Below are positions 40,729-49,100 of a DNA stretch of 64,000 nt, in pieces. Both the position numbers and the translations under genes were made by a program. Below the pieces are notes generated by a model, which saw only the letters and a list, made by a program, of their open reading frames with translations, was not told the DNA's origin and ran no database searches. Where the stretch lies: contig JABFGB010000006.1 in NCBI GenBank assembly GCA_013112715.1, positions 124,001 through 188,000 of the forward strand, read 5' to 3'. This DNA is from Chloroflexota bacterium (GTDB lineage: Bacteria > Chloroflexota > Anaerolineae > Aggregatilineales > J027). The number at the start of each line of letters is the position of its first letter. The first letter of the stretch is position 1.

Positions 40729-42035
40729 ACACGAATGCTAGAACATGGCTGCAATGTGTAGACTGTTCCGAGACCTACTATCGCAACGCCAAGCTCTACA
40801 ATTGTCCCAAATGTGGCGGCTTGCTGGATGTGCAGCATGATCTGGACTATCTGCGAACTCGTGTCTCCACTGATTTATTCGATCAACGTCTCGGCGGATT
40901 CAAAACTTGGGAACGCAGCGGGGTTTGGCGCTATCGGGAATTGATCGCCCCCGAATTAGCCGAAGAGGAGATGGTGACACGCGGCGAGGGCAATACCATG
41001 CTCTATGATAGCCCACCATGGCTGGCCCAATTTACCGGACACAAAAAATTGCAGCTAAAACATGAAGGCGAAAACCCAACAGGCAGCTTCAAAGACCGGG
41101 GCATGACCACCGGGGTGAGTCAGGCCAAACATTTGGGGGCACACGCCGTCATTTGTGCCAGCACAGGTAACACGTCGGCGAGTATGGCTTCGTATGCCGC
41201 ACTGACAGGTTTACAGGGTGTGGTGGCGATTCCGGCGGGCAAAATCGCACTCGGCAAGGTGGCCCAAGCAATTGCCTATGGCGCGACGTGTTTAGAAATC
41301 TGTGGGGATTTTGACCAAGCCCAAAAATTGGTGTTGGATGCTGCCAATAAACTGCCTGTCTATATGCTCAATTCGGTCAATCCCTTCCGATTGGAGGGGC
41401 AAAAGACCATTATGTTAGAAATGCTACAACAGCGGCGCTGGAAAGTGCCAGATTGGGTGGTTGTACCGGGGGGCAATCTCGGTAATTCGTCGTCGTTTGG
41501 CAAGGCGTTTATGGAACTACATCATCTTGGCATCATCAAGCGAATGCCGCGTATTGCGATTGTTCAGGCAGAGGGAGCATCGCCCTTTTTCCGCAGTTGG
41601 CAAGGGGATTTTAAAGAGCACATCACTATGAAAGCCGAGACACTAGCAACCGCTATTCGCATTGGCGACCCCACCAACTATACCAAAGCCAAACGTACCA
41701 TTGAAGTCACAGGTGGACTGGTGGTGTGTGTGACTGACCAAGACATCATGGACGCCAAAGCCTGTATTGACGCGGCAGGAATTGGTTGCGAACCTGCCTC
41801 GGCTGCGTCAGTCGCAGGGGTACGACAGTTGGTCGAACAAGGGGAGATTAGACCGAATGATGAAGTGGTTGCCATTCTTACCGGGCATCTGCTCAAAGAC
41901 CCCGACGCGGTGATTGAATACCATAAGGGAAATTTGGAGGACATCGCACCGAACTACCGCAATCAGATTCACCAGATAGAGGCGGATTTTGATGCGATGT
42001 CGGCATGGGTGACGGCCCCCGCTTCCCCACAATAG
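40725..42035 (+). CDS. thrC: Threonine synthase
   Basis: 436 residues. Pyridoxal-phosphate enzyme making threonine from O-phosphohomoserine. It has an N-terminal zinc-ribbon-like pair (CVDCSETYYRN..CPKCGG), PLP lysine in ENPTGSFKDRGMTTG, the substrate loop ICASTGNTSASMASYAALTG and the phosphate loop PGGNLGNSSSFGKAF. It ends in VAILTGHLLKDPD, typical for the enzyme. ATG overlaps the pheA stop. Converges with the sugar isomerase-like gene one base later. Confidence 0.95.
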   Translation: MNTNARTWLQCVDCSETYYRNAKLYNCPKCGGLLDVQHDLDYLRTRVSTDLFDQRLGGFKTWERSGVWRYRELIAPELAEEEMVTRGEGNTMLYDSPPWLAQFTGHKKLQLKHEGENPTGSFKDRGMTTGVSQAKHLGAHAVICASTGNTSASMASYAALTGLQGVVAIPAGKIALGKVAQAIAYGATCLEICGDFDQAQKLVLDAANKLPVYMLNSVNPFRLEGQKTIMLEMLQQRRWKVPDWVVVPGGNLGNSSSFGKAFMELHHLGIIKRMPRIAIVQAEGASPFFRSWQGDFKEHITMKAETLATAIRIGDPTNYTKAKRTIEVTGGLVVCVTDQDIMDAKACIDAAGIGCEPASAASVAGVRQLVEQGEIRPNDEVVAILTGHLLKDPDAVIEYHKGNLEDIAPNYRNQIHQIEADFDAMSAWVTAPASPQ

Positions 42036-42036
42036 G

Positions 42037-42861
42037 CTATTCTTGCAGCACTTGTAAACGTAAATCACGCAGGGCATCGCGTGTTTTTACGATTTCCTGC
42101 GTGATATTCACTTCTGCCATGCCATGCCAGCCAAACGTGGTCATATATTCAATTGAGACCACGCCATGATAATCGGCTTCGGCAAGGTCAACCATCAACT
42201 GCTCCAAATCCAATTTGCCTTTTTCAAACGGCACTTGCAACCGATCTCGGCGGGCCTGCCGTACCTGTACATGCGCGGTGTGTTCGAACAACATGCGGAT
42301 GTTGCGCCATGTAATCCCCTGCGCCACCAGATGGGCTACATCCAGTGTCAGACTCAACCCCGGCACAGCCTCCACCAACAAAATCGCTTGTTCGGGGGTA
42401 CTGGCGGATGAATCCAAATGCGGCTCAAATGAAATCCGCAAATCGGTGTTTTCGGTGGCGTCCACAATACGCTGCAAGGCAGGCACAGTTCGCGCAAGGC
42501 TGTGTTCTGGCCCATCCTGTTGAAGCAGCCCCGGCGAAACGGTGATCCCCGGTGTGCCCAATTCAATTGCAAAGGGGATAAGGCGGCGAAACAGCAGCAA
42601 TTGACTTTCGCGGCGGGCGGGGTCGGCGGAATTGACGTGCGGTAGCAGTAAGTAGAGGTCGGTAACGCTTAGGTTAAAATCTTCAACTACACGACGCACG
42701 GCTGTCCCATACTTTTCGGGATCACGTGCCGCCACCATCACATCAATATGCGGGCCGGTGCCAAGATCAATCGAACGAAAACCGAGCCGCGCTATCGTCC
42801 CAATGGCCTCGCGCAGTGGTAGATTATTGTAGGCCCACGCATGGCACGCAAATTGCATCAT
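42037..42861 (-). CDS. Sugar phosphate isomerase/epimerase-like TIM barrel (AP endonuclease family 2)
   Basis: 274 residues with the xylose-isomerase-like TIM barrel pattern: FACHAWAYNNLPLREAIGTI at the N-terminus, DLGTGPHID, ISFEPHLDSSASTPEQAILL, LTLDVAHLVAQG and VSIEYMTTFGW. Likely metal ligands Glu (FEPH), Asp/His (LDVAH) and Glu (IEYM) are present. The reaction is unknown. Either ATG at 42861 or 42858 can be the start, both behind GGGGAG. It follows the lipoprotein gene by 17 bases on the minus strand. Confidence 0.8.
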   Translation of the reverse strand: MMQFACHAWAYNNLPLREAIGTIARLGFRSIDLGTGPHIDVMVAARDPEKYGTAVRRVVEDFNLSVTDLYLLLPHVNSADPARRESQLLLFRRLIPFAIELGTPGITVSPGLLQQDGPEHSLARTVPALQRIVDATENTDLRISFEPHLDSSASTPEQAILLVEAVPGLSLTLDVAHLVAQGITWRNIRMLFEHTAHVQVRQARRDRLQVPFEKGKLDLEQLMVDLAEADYHGVVSIEYMTTFGWHGMAEVNITQEIVKTRDALRDLRLQVLQE

Positions 42862-42878
42862 AGGGTCTCCCCACTTGG

Positions 42879-43457
42879 TTAGGGTTGGATTCTCACCGTG
42901 TAATCATCTGGGGGACGGGCAATCGCCATCAAAAAAATCCCCATCACTTCATAATCACAGTCAGGTGCTACTGTAAATTGTACCCGAATCGTGACCGTTC
43001 GCGCTTGTGCGTCTATCGTTGGTGAGTCGGGATAAAAATTGGCGTCACAGCCCTGCCCCACTTGAATTTGCCCGACTAGAATTTGACTCGAAAAATCGAA
43101 GGTCGGGGCTGCCAGTGTCTCTTCACAGATGCCTAAGCTGTTCAGATTGATGAAGTATTGGTCAAGGTCGGCTTGGACACGTAGGATGATGGGCGTTCCT
43201 ACCAAAACACGCAGTGCATCATAACAAACCCCGTCCAACAAATAGGCCGCGTCCTCGTATCCGGCAGGCAGGGCAGGTGTAGCTGTTTTAAGCGTAATCG
43301 GCGTGGCGTAGCTCCGCAAAATGGGCAGGGTCTCGGTTGGGGCGATGGTGGGTGGCACGGTAAACTGGGGGGTAGGCTGACAGGATACCATTGCCATAAG
43401 TAGGCCGACTCCAAGCTCTAACCAAACGACGATATTTTTGAGAGATAATCTTGACAT
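42879..43457 (-). CDS. Putative lipoprotein, unknown
   Basis: 192 residues. N-terminal signal with a lipobox-like end (GVGLLMAMVSCQ), then a Thr/Pro-rich stretch and a compact domain (residues about 65-190) with four cysteines (VCYD, ICEE, GCDAN, DCDYE) that could form two disulfides outside the cell. No family recognised. It is encoded between the tRNA-Gly (opposite strand) and the sugar isomerase-like gene. Confidence 0.65.
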   Translation of the reverse strand: MSRLSLKNIVVWLELGVGLLMAMVSCQPTPQFTVPPTIAPTETLPILRSYATPITLKTATPALPAGYEDAAYLLDGVCYDALRVLVGTPIILRVQADLDQYFINLNSLGICEETLAAPTFDFSSQILVGQIQVGQGCDANFYPDSPTIDAQARTVTIRVQFTVAPDCDYEVMGIFLMAIARPPDDYTVRIQP

Positions 43458-43502
43458 CTGGCTTGTTGCACGCTATCATTATCTGTGTTAACAAAATGAA
43501 AT

Positions 43503-43574
43503 GCGGGCGTGGCTTAGTGGTATAGCGTCTCCTTGCCAAGGAGAAGGTCACGGGTTCGAATCCCGTCGCCCGCT
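43503..43574 (+). tRNA. tRNA-Gly (anticodon GCC)
   Basis: GCGGGCG (43503-43509) pairs with CGCCCGC (43567-43573). The anticodon arm is TCTCC-TTGCCAA-GGAGA with anticodon GCC. The T arm is ACGGG-TTCGAAT-CCCGT. The discriminator base is T and no CCA is encoded. 72 bases long, with a terminator 10 bases downstream. Confidence 0.97.
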
Positions 43575-43584
43575 CAATCAAATT

Positions 43585-43605
43585 CCGACACACCGTCGGT
43601 TTTTT
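43585..43605 (+). terminator. Terminator of the tRNA-Gly gene
   Basis: CCGAC (43585-43589) pairs with GTCGG (43595-43599), followed by TTTTTT and GTTTT. Confidence 0.75.
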
Positions 43606-43608
43606 GTT

Positions 43609-43932
43609 TTATAGCCCCGTGATGTTATCCCCAATCCATTTGAGATATTCGGCTGACCCTATCACAATAGGCATCCCGATAATTTCTGGCACATCATAGC
43701 TGTGCAGCCGCTTGATTTCGGCCTCCAGCTTGTCCTTGAAAATGGCATGGGTGGTCTTGATAATCATCAGAACTTCGGTTTCGTCTTGCACCTGATCTTG
43801 CCAAATAAACATCGAGCGTACCGGAATAAGATTAGCGCAGGCGATGAGTCTTTTTTCCAACAACTCCCCAGCGATTTTGCGTGCTTGTTCTTCCGAATTT
43901 GCTGTGACCAACACCACAAGATAGTCGCTCAT
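43609..43932 (-). CDS. cutA: CutA divalent-ion tolerance family protein
   Basis: 107 residues, the standard CutA length. VTANSEEQARKIAGELLEKR, ANLIPVRSMFIWQDQVQDET, then EVLMIIKTTHAIFKDKLEAE and LHSYDVPEIIGMPI are characteristic. CutA forms very stable trimers; its link to metal tolerance is debated. It follows the DM13 gene after 8 bases on the minus strand. Confidence 0.93.
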   Translation of the reverse strand: MSDYLVVLVTANSEEQARKIAGELLEKRLIACANLIPVRSMFIWQDQVQDETEVLMIIKTTHAIFKDKLEAEIKRLHSYDVPEIIGMPIVIGSAEYLKWIGDNITGL

Positions 43933-43940
43933 GACGCCTC

Positions 43941-44651
43941 CTAGTTGACGGCTGAGATGAGGGGCGCGACGCTATACAACAAGTTGAACTGCTTGGAGTA
44001 AATCACCACACTGTTGTATTGGGTAAGGTCAATATCTGACGGGAGTTCATAGTTCTGTTCGCCAATGTTGCCCTTGATGATACTGATTTCCACCGCACCC
44101 AAATCGCCCTCCATCATTTGATCCACAGTCAGGGGATTTTGCGATTGACTGAGATAGACATACAAATCCGGCCCATTGATGATGCGGAACGTCTCCTCAA
44201 AGGCACTTTCAAAGCGCAGAATATGTTTGACCTCCGTACCATCCAAGCGCCCAATTTCATATATGACGACATTCCCCTCAGCGCCACGTATGGCATCAAA
44301 GCTATTAAAGGTGCCACTTTTAACCACATGGGGCGTTATGGGGTCGGATGTTCCTTCCGCTACCTCCGCCGCAATTTTGGCTAGGGTATCTTCATTGGTT
44401 ACTTCTCTTTGTGCGTCGGGGTCAAGCGCGGCTTGTTGGGCTAGGGCCAAATCGGGATTCGTCTTATAATTTTCGCGCAGTACCGCACATTGTTCGCCAT
44501 TGACATAATCCGCACAGCTAAATTGTTCAGCGGCATCTCCGGTGTTTATTAGCGAGGGCTGTAGTTCGGGAATCCAATAGGTCGAGGTGACAGCTGCCAC
44601 TGCAAACAAAGTGCTGATAAAAATGATCGTCCAGTTGGTATAACGTCTCAT
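43941..44651 (-). CDS. DM13-domain extracytoplasmic protein
   Basis: 236 residues. One N-terminal membrane helix (about residues 8-27) is followed by an acidic stretch and a DM13 domain (about 108-232): VVKSGTFNSFDAIRGAEGNV, LRFESAFEETFRIINGPDLY, YVYLSQ, IGEQNYELPSDIDLTQYNSV, VIYSKQFNLLYSVA. The GPDL and QYxLP motifs are diagnostic. DM13 is predicted to be a redox or electron-transfer domain, but here the usual WC (Cys) before the last strand reads YSKQF, so a cysteine-based role is not supported. Two other cysteines (CADYVNGEQC) lie N-terminal to it. Confidence 0.8.
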   Translation of the reverse strand: MRRYTNWTIIFISTLFAVAAVTSTYWIPELQPSLINTGDAAEQFSCADYVNGEQCAVLRENYKTNPDLALAQQAALDPDAQREVTNEDTLAKIAAEVAEGTSDPITPHVVKSGTFNSFDAIRGAEGNVVIYEIGRLDGTEVKHILRFESAFEETFRIINGPDLYVYLSQSQNPLTVDQMMEGDLGAVEISIIKGNIGEQNYELPSDIDLTQYNSVVIYSKQFNLLYSVAPLISAVN

Positions 44652-44716
44652 AAAGGTGCTGATAAGCGTTCACTCCACATGATAAATAGGCCATCGCAGT
44701 ATAGCGCATGTCACCG

Positions 44717-44754
44717 AAAAAAAAACACCCTTCTAGCCATTGGTTAGAAGGGCG
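44717..44754 (-). terminator. Strong terminator of the giant lipoprotein gene
   Basis: On the minus strand CGCCCTTCTA pairs with TAGAAGGGTG (44745-44754 with 44726-44735) around a 9-base loop, followed by nine T (complement of 44717-44725). Confidence 0.9.
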
Positions 44755-44775
44755 TTGAGAATTAGGCGTGGAAAA

Positions 44776-47700
44776 TCATGGGAACAGCGCTTGGCGGATA
44801 CGAATTAGGACCTGGAGTGCCGCCAAATTGCGACGATTTGCCCCACCGGAGAGATCATTAAAGTCGTTCGCATCACTGCCACTGACACTGTAGACCCCCG
44901 ATGACCCTTCCATTGTGACGTATACATTCCACAACGGCACATCGTTGTTGTCGGCAACCGTGACGATAATTTCATTGTAGTCGGCGATTATGCCTGCATC
45001 TACAAATCCATCGTTCGGTAGGGCCGCCAAGACGGGAATCGTACCATTGGCAAGGGCGGTATCAACCGCCTGTTGCAACAGGTTGTTAAATTGATCTTGA
45101 CCCGTCTGGGTGGCGTTGGACGGAGTGAAACTGATGAACAATACCGCAGGACTGGCGATACGCAGTTCGCACGCCAGCGGAGTTTCGCCGGGATTGCAAA
45201 TGTTGGTATCGGCAGAGTTAGGATCGAACAAGCGGTCAATTGTCCAGCCATTCCCACTGGCAGCACTTTGAACATCAAAGCTATTGCTCGAAGTATCGCC
45301 TACGGTGTGGGCAGGAACATTATAGAAATTCACAATTGCTTGTAGATCGGGGTCGCTATTTGAGACCGGGTTGGCTGCGATGTTGTTGAGGAAGTTCGAG
45401 CTATTGACCGATTCATCCCCTGCTACCGAGAAGACATCATTCCGTTTGCCCTGCGACTGACCATTGTTATACACCCCACCAATACCGGGTTGTAACGCCC
45501 CAATATCAGGCAGTTCGGGATACTGGGTGACATCAAAGGGCGGAGCAACTGCGTTGACGGTCACACCAAACGAAGTCGAAGCTGTGCCACCATTGCCGTC
45601 ATCAATGCCAACGGTGATATTGGCACTGCCCGCCGTCGAGCAGGTTACATTCAAGGGTTCACCACTGGCATTGACATCCGCCACGCCGGGGTTATCTGAG
45701 AAGGCACTGACGCTGATGGGGTTGCCATCCGGGTCATTGTAAGTCGGGGTGATTGTCAGGGTATCGCCTTCATTACAGGTCTGACCACCAATCGGGTCAA
45801 GCGTCGGGTTTTGATTGGCAGGTGGATTGACCGAGACCGCAAACGGAGTCGAGACTGTGCCGCCGTTGCCATCGTCCAGATTGACCGTGATGTTGGCTGA
45901 TCCTGCACTGGCACAGAAGACACTGAGGGGTTCACCAGACGCATTGACACTCGCCGCACCGGGGTTGTCTGAGGACGACGTGACACTGATTGGGTTGCCT
46001 TCCGGGTCATTGTAAGTCAGGGTGACGGTTACAGTATCGCCCACCGTACAGGTTTGCCCGCTGATGGGGTTAATCGTTGGGTTCTGGTTCGCCGGAGCGT
46101 TGACCGTGACCGCGAATGAGACCGAAGCCGTACCGCCGTTGCCATCACTGATATTGACCGTAATTGTGGCAAATCCCGCGCTGGCACAAAAGACGCTGAG
46201 GGGTTCACCAGACGCATTGACACTTGCCGCACCGGGGTTGTCTGAGGACGACGTGACACTGATTGGGTTGCCTTCAGGATCGCTGTAGCTGAGGGTGATA
46301 TTGAGCGTATCGCCCACCGTGCAGGTTTGGTCGTTAACCGCGTTAAGGGTCGGGTTCTGGTTGGCGGGTGCATTAACGGTTACAACGAATGAGGTTGAAG
46401 CCGTGCCGCCATTGCCGTCGTCGAGATTCACGGTGATGTTGGCCGTTCCTGCGCCTGTACAAGTCACGACTAGTGGTTCGCCAGTGGCATTAACCGCTGC
46501 CGCACTGGCATTATCCGAACTCGAACTGACGGAAATGGCATTGCCTTCCGGGTCATTGTAAGTCAGGGTGACGGTTACAGTATCGCCCACCGTACAGGTC
46601 TGTCCGCCGATGCCATTGAGGGTCGGGTTTTGATTTGGCGGCGCACCGACAGTCACACCAAAGCTGATGTTGGCTGTACCCCCCTTGCCATCACTGCCGC
46701 TAACATTGATAGTCGCCGTGCCTTGCGCCACGCAGTTGATTGCAAGTGGTTCACCGGAGGCATTGACAGTCGCCACACCCGTATTGTCGGAAGTGGAGGC
46801 AATCGTGACAGTATCCCCATCGGCATCGCTGACGTTCAAATCTACGTTTACGCTGCCACCGGGCAGGCAGTTTTGTTGGCCTACTGCGTCAATCACAGGC
46901 GATTGATTGGCTGCTGTAACAGTTACTGCGAAAGTTTCGTTGGCTGTACCGCCTTTGCCATCATCTACCGAGACGGTGACATTCGCTGTGCCGCCCGCCA
47001 CGCCTGTGACATTAATGGTAGTCTCGCCTGCGCGAAGGGCCGTCGCCACGCCCGCATTATCGGACGCCACATTGATATTCAGTGCATCCCCATCAGGGTC
47101 GCTTGCCACGAAATCAACCGTTTGGCTTTGCCCTGCGGTTACCGAAATATCACCAATAGTGGCAATGGTGGGTGGGTTATTTTGTACCACTGCCGGATCA
47201 ACTTGTACTGCGAAGGTGGTAGAGGTGCTCCCCCCGCGACCATCCCCGACGGCGACGGTGACATTAGCCTTTCCGACAGCAACGCCCGTGACTCGCACAG
47301 TATTATTTTCCCCTGCGGCAGCACTCGCGGCAGCTGGATCAGATGAAGTTGCTGAATAGGTTAGAGTATCACCATCGGGATCACTGATGTTGAGATTCAC
47401 CGTGATTGTCTCGCCCACCTTAACGGTTTGAGCACCAATCGCAGCGATCACGGGTGGTCGGTTTTGCGGTGGCGGAGCATTGACCGTAACGCCAAACACC
47501 GTTGAGGCACTCCCGCCCTTGCCATCGCTGACGGAGACGGTAATTTGGGCGCTGCCTGCGCTTACCCCGGTAATGCGAATCGAGGTATTGGAATTCTTGG
47601 TCACGGTCACAGCCGTGTTATTGCTAGTGACAGTGGTCGTCAGGGTATCTCCGGCGTCAGGGTCTTGGATGCTTAAGGTGAGATCACGATTCTCGCCGAC

Positions 47701-48921
47701 ATTGATGGATTGGCTGGGAACAGCCGCAATCGAGGGCGGATTATTGGTCGCCGCTTTCGGATTGATTACGACGGCGAAGACCGAAGTAAACGTACCCCCC
47801 TTGCCATCGCTGGCGGTGACGGAGACAGAGGTCGTGCCAGAATTCAGCGCCGAAAGCACAAGACTCTGACCCGTACCAGCCGTTGCCGACAAAATAGAGG
47901 GCAAGGCACTCGTGACAGTAAATGTTACCGGGTCGCCATCTGGATCGCTGAGACTGATAGGTACGGTAATCACCGTCCCCTGTGTCATGATTTGACTGGG
48001 GATGGGCGCAATGGAGGGTGGATTGTTCGTCGTTGCCTGCTGTTGAACGGTTATAAGGAAGCTGGTTTGGGCGGTGCCGCCGCGTACATCGGTGACTCGT
48101 ACCGTAACAGTGGCGATACCCGCCGATTTCGCTTGGACGGTGATGGCCTGCCCAACCGGGCTGACCGTCGCCACGTTGACATTATCAGTGGTGGCATAGA
48201 AACTCGTCGCGTCGTTATCGGGGTCATAAATGCCAAGCGCGATGGTAGCTGCAATGCCCGTTCGCAGAGTCAGCGGCGCGATGGGGCTAATCACCGGATT
48301 GTTATTGGTACGTGGTGGAGTATTGGTGGGTAGCCGATTGCGAACTTGCAGCCCACTCACCACGACATTGGTGACTTCCCGGCCACCGCGTAACCACACA
48401 TGCAGGCGAATTTGATATTGCCCATCCGGCACAGCCCCGGTGTTCCAGCCACCCAATGCACTGTTGAAAACAGGCACGGTGACGGCTTGGGGAGTGATCG
48501 GATAGAACAGGCCACCGGGGTTCGGGTCTGGCCCAAATTCAACCGCATATTGGATGAAATCGGGGTGACTGGCACTCCCGAAAATGCTCACAAACCCTTG
48601 AAGCTGCTGCCCAAAGACAGGTGAGGTAATTTGGATGTTGTTGGGCAAATTTGACGGAATGGTAGCAACGCCACCACTGCTCGGAAAGCCTGCAAATCGA
48701 GTCGGGCTGGCAGCAATTGCGCCGGGTGAGGGAAAAGGCGTTGGGCTTTGAGTCGTCAGCGTGGAAGTCCCGCCGGGGGTAATGCTTGGCAGACGCGCGA
48801 TGGTTGGGGCTTCGTCGTCGCCGTCATCGCCTCCACGCCGACATGCTCCCAGCACCAATGCCGCTGATAGCAGTAGAAAAACTATCAGAAAGCGACTTCG
48901 GTGTTTGGCACGTAACGGCAT
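44776..48921 (-). CDS. Giant repeat lipoprotein with Ig/cadherin-like repeats and SGNH-like end domain
   Basis: 1381 residues. Basic N-terminus and signal with lipobox (FLLLSAALVLGAC), then a Thr/Pro linker and an Ig-like domain (about 90-190). Ten repeats of about 91 residues follow (nucleotides 48306 down to 45545), each starting N-x-x-P-x-I and containing SDPDGD or NDPEGN and a DGxGGT turn, like cadherin-like calcium-binding modules. Repeats 1-5 lack cysteine; repeats 6-10 each have two at fixed places. The last about 270 residues resemble an SGNH hydrolase (FSVAGDESVNSSNFLNNI, GWTIDRLFDPN, ETPLACELRIASPAVLFISF, GTIPVLAALPND, VPLWNVYVTM), but the catalytic signatures are changed. Start ATG 48921 has AAGGA upstream; 48996 or 48969 are less likely. 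Probably a surface adhesin or binding stalk. Confidence 0.8.
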   Translation of the reverse strand: MPLRAKHRSRFLIVFLLLSAALVLGACRRGGDDGDDEAPTIARLPSITPGGTSTLTTQSPTPFPSPGAIAASPTRFAGFPSSGGVATIPSNLPNNIQITSPVFGQQLQGFVSIFGSASHPDFIQYAVEFGPDPNPGGLFYPITPQAVTVPVFNSALGGWNTGAVPDGQYQIRLHVWLRGGREVTNVVVSGLQVRNRLPTNTPPRTNNNPVISPIAPLTLRTGIAATIALGIYDPDNDATSFYATTDNVNVATVSPVGQAITVQAKSAGIATVTVRVTDVRGGTAQTSFLITVQQQATTNNPPSIAPIPSQIMTQGTVITVPISLSDPDGDPVTFTVTSALPSILSATAGTGQSLVLSALNSGTTSVSVTASDGKGGTFTSVFAVVINPKAATNNPPSIAAVPSQSINVGENRDLTLSIQDPDAGDTLTTTVTSNNTAVTVTKNSNTSIRITGVSAGSAQITVSVSDGKGGSASTVFGVTVNAPPPQNRPPVIAAIGAQTVKVGETITVNLNISDPDGDTLTYSATSSDPAAASAAAGENNTVRVTGVAVGKANVTVAVGDGRGGSTSTTFAVQVDPAVVQNNPPTIATIGDISVTAGQSQTVDFVASDPDGDALNINVASDNAGVATALRAGETTINVTGVAGGTANVTVSVDDGKGGTANETFAVTVTAANQSPVIDAVGQQNCLPGGSVNVDLNVSDADGDTVTIASTSDNTGVATVNASGEPLAINCVAQGTATINVSGSDGKGGTANISFGVTVGAPPNQNPTLNGIGGQTCTVGDTVTVTLTYNDPEGNAISVSSSSDNASAAAVNATGEPLVVTCTGAGTANITVNLDDGNGGTASTSFVVTVNAPANQNPTLNAVNDQTCTVGDTLNITLSYSDPEGNPISVTSSSDNPGAASVNASGEPLSVFCASAGFATITVNISDGNGGTASVSFAVTVNAPANQNPTINPISGQTCTVGDTVTVTLTYNDPEGNPISVTSSSDNPGAASVNASGEPLSVFCASAGSANITVNLDDGNGGTVSTPFAVSVNPPANQNPTLDPIGGQTCNEGDTLTITPTYNDPDGNPISVSAFSDNPGVADVNASGEPLNVTCSTAGSANITVGIDDGNGGTASTSFGVTVNAVAPPFDVTQYPELPDIGALQPGIGGVYNNGQSQGKRNDVFSVAGDESVNSSNFLNNIAANPVSNSDPDLQAIVNFYNVPAHTVGDTSSNSFDVQSAASGNGWTIDRLFDPNSADTNICNPGETPLACELRIASPAVLFISFTPSNATQTGQDQFNNLLQQAVDTALANGTIPVLAALPNDGFVDAGIIADYNEIIVTVADNNDVPLWNVYVTMEGSSGVYSVSGSDANDFNDLSGGANRRNLAALQVLIRIRQALFP
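45545..48306 (-). repeat. Ten tandem repeats of about 273 bases within the giant lipoprotein gene
   Basis: Units of about 91 codons. The later units are closest to one another: 45908-46002 (unit 9) matches 46181-46275 (unit 8) with 3 mismatches in 95 bases. The region 45995-46053 of unit 9 is identical over 59 bases to 46541-46599 of unit 7. Earlier units are more diverged. Confidence 0.85.
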
Positions 48922-49035
48922 AGCATCTGAATCCTTACTTACTTGATGAAACCAATATTTTAAGCGCATTGTATGCCTATTCGTGGTTTTACACAACGTT
49001 CGTAGGGGTTCGGAAGTGTTGCGATTGTTCTACGC

Positions 49036-49065
49036 TTGGCAGAATTCATCTCCGCTGTCTATAAT
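49036..49065 (+). promoter_or_regulatory. Promoter of the aldehyde dehydrogenase gene
   Basis: TTGGCA (49036-49041), an 18-base spacer and TATAAT (49060-49065), followed by GTCCCC. It lies 36 bases before the chosen start. Confidence 0.6.
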
Positions 49066-49100
49066 GTCCCCAAGTGGTGAGTGGTTTAGGAGAAGCGGAT

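Noticed and set aside
43288-43593. Minus-strand open frame of 101 codons beginning near ATGFEPVT
   Set aside because: It is the well-known false frame made by reading through a tRNA gene antisense; the tRNA-Gly at 43503-43574 explains it, and the rest overlaps the lipoprotein gene.
44717-44754. Inverted repeat as transposon end or attachment site
   Set aside because: The perfect stem followed by nine T on the minus strand just after a stop codon is a terminator; no transposase gene or target duplication is present.
46630-47346. Long plus-strand frames opposite the repeat lipoprotein (also 45464-46561 and 47480-48333)
   Set aside because: They repeat with the same period as the lipoprotein units and share identical endings, so they are the antisense of the repeats and not genes.
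45545-48306. CRISPR-like array
   Set aside because: The periodicity is about 273 bases, in frame, with gradual divergence; there are no short identical repeats with unique spacers. It is a protein repeat. No CRISPR array was seen anywhere in the window.
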